Positions 60,893 to 64,000 of a DNA stretch of 64,000 nucleotides are shown here, piece after piece. The stretch spans positions 248,001 to 312,000 of the forward strand of contig NZ_BAABBI010000001.1 of assembly GCF_039537875.1 (NCBI RefSeq). Reading direction: 5' to 3'. The notes below the pieces were generated by a model that saw only the letters and a program-made list of their open reading frames with translations, had not been told where the DNA came from and made no database searches. Position numbers and translations under genes: made by a program. Source of the stretch: Corallibacter vietnamensis (GTDB lineage: Bacteria; Bacteroidota; Bacteroidia; Flavobacteriales; Flavobacteriaceae). How positions within the stretch are numbered: the first letter of the stretch is position 1; the number at the start of each line of letters is the position of its first letter.

Positions 60893-60924
60893 TTTGTGAG
60901 ATACCAATTGCAAAAATAGTTTTG
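60893..60924 (+). promoter_or_regulatory. Bacteroidota-type promoter placed for a near-leaderless mRNA
   Basis: TTTG (60893-60896) and TAGTTTTG (60917-60924) are 20 bases apart, a full match to the TTTG / TAnnTTTG pattern. The ATG of the following gene begins only nine bases past the -7 box, so transcription would start at or within a few bases of it. Confidence 0.6.
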
Positions 60925-60932
60925 TGCGCTAT

Positions 60933-61325
60933 ATGAAAAAGGCTTACATAAAATACCTACTTCTTATAGTTACTTTTTTAGGGATTGGTGCTCAACTACA
61001 AGCAAACACATCCTTAAAAAACATAAGCCATTTTCAAGAAAATAGTAGTTTACAACAAAAACATATTTCTTCGCACTCTTCAAAAGGCAGTATAGAATTT
61101 GAAAAAATAATAGCTGAAGAAATAGAAAATGAAGAAGTTAAAAACTACAAAGACACAGCAAACAAAGAGACCTTAAGCTACACAAGCAGTTACAGCTTCT
61201 TTTTATGTGTATTAATTTTTTCTGAATTTCTTAATAAAAGAAAAAATCAAACAACCTATTACAATAGGATTATTAATCGTAATCTCTGTAAGAAATATAT
61301 CCAATTCGAAGTTTTTAGGATATAA
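60933..61325 (+). CDS. small exported membrane-associated protein of unknown function
   Basis: A 130-residue protein. KKAYIKYLLLIVTFLGIGAQLQAN is a signal peptide with cleavage likely after QAN. The mature region is Ser/Lys/Glu-rich (SSLQQKHISSHSSKGS, EKIIAEEIENEEVKNYKD). A second hydrophobic stretch (SYSFFLCVLIFSEFL) lies near residues 88-102, followed by a basic tail, so the protein may be anchored with its tail in the cytosol. I do not recognise a family. It lies 125 bases upstream of the RND adaptor gene on the same strand and may be its first operon member. Confidence 0.6.
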   Translation: MKKAYIKYLLLIVTFLGIGAQLQANTSLKNISHFQENSSLQQKHISSHSSKGSIEFEKIIAEEIENEEVKNYKDTANKETLSYTSSYSFFLCVLIFSEFLNKRKNQTTYYNRIINRNLCKKYIQFEVFRI

Positions 61326-61390
61326 ACCTTTTCCTGCAAGCAAGCTTTAACACAAACTTGTTTCTCTTCTCAACAAACAATTAAAACAAC

Positions 61391-61413
61391 GCTGCTATTA
61401 CCTAACTAGCAGC
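61391..61413 (+). other. hairpin in the gap before the RND adaptor gene
   Basis: GCTGCTA (61391-61397) and TAGCAGC (61407-61413) form a 7-bp stem with a nine-base loop. No T-run follows, so it is not a clear terminator; it may be an operator or an mRNA structure in the leader of the efflux genes. Confidence 0.4.
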
Positions 61414-61450
61414 AATCACTTATTACTATCTAAATAAAATTCATTTTACT

Positions 61451-62533
61451 ATGAAAAAAATTCCTATTTGTTTAGGGCTATTTGCTATGGTATTTAGCAC
61501 AAGCTGCAATACACATAAGCAAGAAAAACATGAAGAAAGAACCTTTGTGGTTACAAACCCGGTTTATAAAGACACATCCATAACTAAAGAATATGTATCC
61601 CAAATACATGCTATTAGGCACATAGAACTTCGAGCAATGGAAAAAGGGTATTTACAAAACATTTCTATAGACGAAGGACAAACAGTAAAAAAAGGGCAAG
61701 CATTATTTCAAATTATGCCCAATATTTACCAAGCCGAATTACAAAAAGCAAAAGCAGAAAGCGATGCTGCATCTATAGAATATCAAAACACCAAACTACT
61801 TGCTGACAATGATGTTGTTTCTCAAAATGAGTTAGCACTATCTAAAGCCAATTACGACAAAGCAAAAGCTGAAGTTTCTCAAGCTAGCACACATTTAAGT
61901 TTTACAAGCATAAAAGCTCCTTTTATGGGTATTGTAGATCATTTACATGTAAGAGAAGGCAGCATGCTAGACGAAGGTGAATTGCTAACAACCTTATCAG
62001 ACAACAGTAAAATGTGGGTCTATTTTAATGTTCCTGAAGCTGAATATTTAGATTACATGATGAATACCAAAAAAAATGAAAAAGAAGAAGTCTCTCTACT
62101 TCTGGCAAACAACAAGGTATTTAATCAAAAAGGTATTGTAGAAACCATTGAAGGCGAATTTAATAACGAAACAGGAAACATTGCCTTCAGAGCAACATTC
62201 CCTAATCCTGACAGCATTTTAAGACATGGTGAAACCGGAAGCGTACTTATGACTATCCCGTTAAAACATGCGCTTCTTGTTCCTCAAAAATCCACGTTTG
62301 AAATATTAGACAAACGCTATGTATTTGTAATTGATAACAATAACATTGTTAGACAAAAAGAAATAACCGTTGGTGCAGAGCTTCCGCATTTATTTGTGGT
62401 TGAAAATGGCCTTAATGAAAATGACAAAATTCTTTTAGATGGCATAAGACTGGTTAAAGACAGTCAAAAAATAAAATACGAATTAGAACGTCCGGATGAA
62501 GTACTATCACATCTAGATATGTATGCCGAGTAA
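61451..62533 (+). CDS. RND efflux periplasmic adaptor lipoprotein
   Basis: A 360-residue membrane-fusion protein of the AcrA/MexA type. The lipobox is STSC (Cys19). The lipoyl halves (LRAMEKGYLQNISIDEGQTVKKGQALFQI and TSIKAPFMGIVDHLHVREGSML in pieces) flank a short alpha-hairpin (LQKAKAESDAASIEYQNTKLL, LSKANYDKAKAEVSQA). The beta-barrel and membrane-proximal domains follow (VYFNVPEAEYLDYM, LLVPQKSTFEILDKRYVFV). It links the inner-membrane pump encoded next to an outer-membrane channel not seen in this window. The substrate is unknown. Confidence 0.92.
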   Translation: MKKIPICLGLFAMVFSTSCNTHKQEKHEERTFVVTNPVYKDTSITKEYVSQIHAIRHIELRAMEKGYLQNISIDEGQTVKKGQALFQIMPNIYQAELQKAKAESDAASIEYQNTKLLADNDVVSQNELALSKANYDKAKAEVSQASTHLSFTSIKAPFMGIVDHLHVREGSMLDEGELLTTLSDNSKMWVYFNVPEAEYLDYMMNTKKNEKEEVSLLLANNKVFNQKGIVETIEGEFNNETGNIAFRATFPNPDSILRHGETGSVLMTIPLKHALLVPQKSTFEILDKRYVFVIDNNNIVRQKEITVGAELPHLFVVENGLNENDKILLDGIRLVKDSQKIKYELERPDEVLSHLDMYAE

Positions 62534-62555
62534 CCTTTAAAAAAATCATAAACTC

Positions 62556-64000
62556 ATGTTTAAGAAATTTATTAAAAGACCGGTTTTGGCTATTGTCATA
62601 TCGGTAATTATTGTTTTTACAGGGTTATTAGCAATAAAACAATTACCTATTTCGCAGTTTCCTCAAATTGCACCTACTACAGTAAATATTTTTATCGCAT
62701 ATCCAGGTTCTAGTGCAGATGTATTAGTAAAATCAACATTAATTCCTTTAGAAACAGCCATAAATGGCGTACAAGGTATGCGCTACATTGCTTCAGATGC
62801 AACAAGTGCTGGAGAAGGTACACTGCGTGTTATTTTTGAACCAGGCACAGATCCTAACGATGCTGTTGTTAGAGTAAAAACCCGCGTAGATCAAGTTATG
62901 CCCTTACTTCCTGAACTTGTTCAGCGAGAAGGTGTTGTTATTACTCCTGTACAACCTAGTATGCTTATGTATGTAAACTTGTTTAGTAAAAACAAAAACA
63001 ACGATGAGAAGTTTTTATACAACTACGCATACACAAGAATAGTTCCTGAAATTCAACGTATCAACGGAATTGCAAGTGCAAAAATATTAGGAAGCCGTAA
63101 GTTTGCTATTAGAGTTTGGTTAAAACCAGACAGAATGCGTGCTTATAATATTTCTGCCGAAGAAGTTTTAGAAGCGATGGAAGATCAAAGTATTCTAGCT
63201 AGACCTGGAAGAATTGGCCGTAGTTCTGGAAAAAAATCTCAAGCACTAGAGTATGTACTTACATACAGAGACAGATACAGTGAACCTGATGAATATAAAG
63301 ACATTATAATTCGTGCTAATGCTGAAGGAGAAACAATCTCTCTTGGAGATGTTGCAGATGTTGAATTAGGAAGTGAGTTTTTTGACATCTATTCTAATCT
63401 AGATGGAAATCCATCAGCATCCATAGTACTTAAACAAACGTTTGGAAGTAATGGTAGCGATGTAATAAAAGATGTAAAAGCAAAACTAAACGAACTAAAA
63501 CAAGACCTTCCTCCAGGCGTAGATTACAAAATAAGTTATGATGTATCAAACTTTCTAGACGCATCAATAGAGCAAGTAATTCATACACTTCGAGACGCAT
63601 TTATTTTAGTAGCTATTGTTGTATTTTTATTTTTAGGAGATTGGCGATCAACGCTTATCCCGATTATTGCAGTTCCTGTTTCGCTTATTGGAGCTTTCTT
63701 TATTATGCAAATATTTGGATTATCTATAAACCTAATCACATTATTTGCTCTTGTTTTAGCTATTGGTATTGTGGTAGATAATGCTATTGTTGTTGTAGAA
63801 GCAGTACATGTTAAAATGGAAGAAGAAAACCTGTCTCCCTACAAAGCCTCAACAGAAGTTCTTGGAGAAATTGGTGGAGCCATTATAGCTATTACATTAG
63901 TTATGGTTTCTGTATTTATTCCTATTTCGTTTATGTCAGGTCCTGTTGGAGTTTTTTATAGACAATTCTCTATTACTATGGCTGGATCAATTATAATTTC
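62556..64000 (+). CDS. RND efflux permease, HAE1/AcrB type, 3'-truncated by window edge
   Basis: About 481 residues of an AcrB-type inner-membrane pump are visible, starting at the ATG 22 bases after the adaptor stop. FIKRPVLAIVISVIIVFTGLLAIKQLPISQFPQIAPTTV (in pieces) is the usual first helix and porter start. AYPGSSADVLV, RVKTRVDQ, INGIASAKILG and SYDVSNFLDASIEQVIHTL follow. Helix 4 reads LAIGIVVDNAIVVVEAVH; E. coli AcrB has two adjacent Asp there (407 and 408), so the second is Asn in this protein. It forms the efflux system with the adaptor; a channel gene may follow beyond the window. Confidence 0.92.
   Translation, partial: MFKKFIKRPVLAIVISVIIVFTGLLAIKQLPISQFPQIAPTTVNIFIAYPGSSADVLVKSTLIPLETAINGVQGMRYIASDATSAGEGTLRVIFEPGTDPNDAVVRVKTRVDQVMPLLPELVQREGVVITPVQPSMLMYVNLFSKNKNNDEKFLYNYAYTRIVPEIQRINGIASAKILGSRKFAIRVWLKPDRMRAYNISAEEVLEAMEDQSILARPGRIGRSSGKKSQALEYVLTYRDRYSEPDEYKDIIIRANAEGETISLGDVADVELGSEFFDIYSNLDGNPSASIVLKQTFGSNGSDVIKDVKAKLNELKQDLPPGVDYKISYDVSNFLDASIEQVIHTLRDAFILVAIVVFLFLGDWRSTLIPIIAVPVSLIGAFFIMQIFGLSINLITLFALVLAIGIVVDNAIVVVEAVHVKMEEENLSPYKASTEVLGEIGGAIIAITLVMVSVFIPISFMSGPVGVFYRQFSITMAGSIII

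Overview
This window is an AT-rich bacterial chromosome segment. Its gene content points firmly to Bacteroidota, most likely family Flavobacteriaceae. The evidence is a SusC/SusD/SusE-like glycan locus, a type IX secretion sorting domain on a secreted amylase, Bacteroidota-type promoter elements (TTTG, about 20 nt, TAnnTTTG), a mevalonate-pathway cluster, and the flavobacterial polyamine gene order (arginine decarboxylase, agmatinase, deoxyhypusine-synthase homologue). I cannot name the genus. There is no rRNA, CRISPR array, prophage or intact insertion sequence. There is one tRNA, tRNA-Leu(UAG).

Layout. 1-2.3 kb: the 3' part of an alpha/beta hydrolase, then a DUF155 membrane protein and a VOC protein. 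2.0-5.6 kb: a tightly overlapping polyamine operon ending with a small acid-tailed protein. 6.2-11.2 kb: a minus-strand isoprenoid operon (mvaD, mevalonate kinase, UbiA prenyltransferase, an RluB-like protein). It is interrupted by a four-helix-bundle cassette and bordered by a broken DUF559 gene between inverted hairpin repeats. 11.6-21.2 kb: a flavoprotein and a thioesterase, a lipoprotein, a very large metallophosphatase / kinase-like / beta-barrel protein, and a redox-repair operon msrB-msrA-grx-selO. 21.4-25.0 kb: an HD domain fused to a Pycsar-effector-like membrane domain (PycTM), facing a GAF-domain protein. 

25.1-52.9 kb: an alpha-1,4-glucan (starch/maltodextrin) utilisation locus. 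A LacI-type regulator sits beside divergent operons. One (minus) carries an inner-membrane sugar porter, beta-phosphoglucomutase, a GH65 phosphorylase, three GH13 enzymes, an esterase-GH31 fusion and a GH97 enzyme. The other (plus) carries SusC, SusD, SusE-like and SusF-like binding lipoproteins and a T9SS-exported GH13 amylase. The inferred flow is: surface amylase cuts the glucan; SusD/E/F-like lipoproteins bind it; SusC imports it with TonB energy; periplasmic GH13/GH31/GH97 lipoproteins trim it; the porter takes up maltose; GH65 plus beta-phosphoglucomutase turn it into glucose and glucose-6-phosphate. A perfect LacI-type palindrome lies between the two operons.

52.9-64 kb: two terminators, the tRNA, an M20 dipeptidase, a DoxX-like protein, a BlaI/BlaR1-like pair whose operators coincide with the promoter elements, a DUF4407 protein, NTF2-like, STAS and PhnA proteins, a small exported protein with an apparently near-leaderless promoter, and the start of an RND efflux operon that runs off the window.

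The most unusual items are the phosphatase/kinase-like/barrel fusion, the HD-PycTM fusion without a cyclase beside it, the SelO-glutaredoxin overlap, the RluB-like protein lacking the catalytic Asp, the DUF559 and four-helix-bundle cassettes with terminal inverted repeats, and the BlaI operators laid exactly over the -33 and -7 boxes. All functional calls rest on motifs read by eye and recalled family knowledge; no database search was run.
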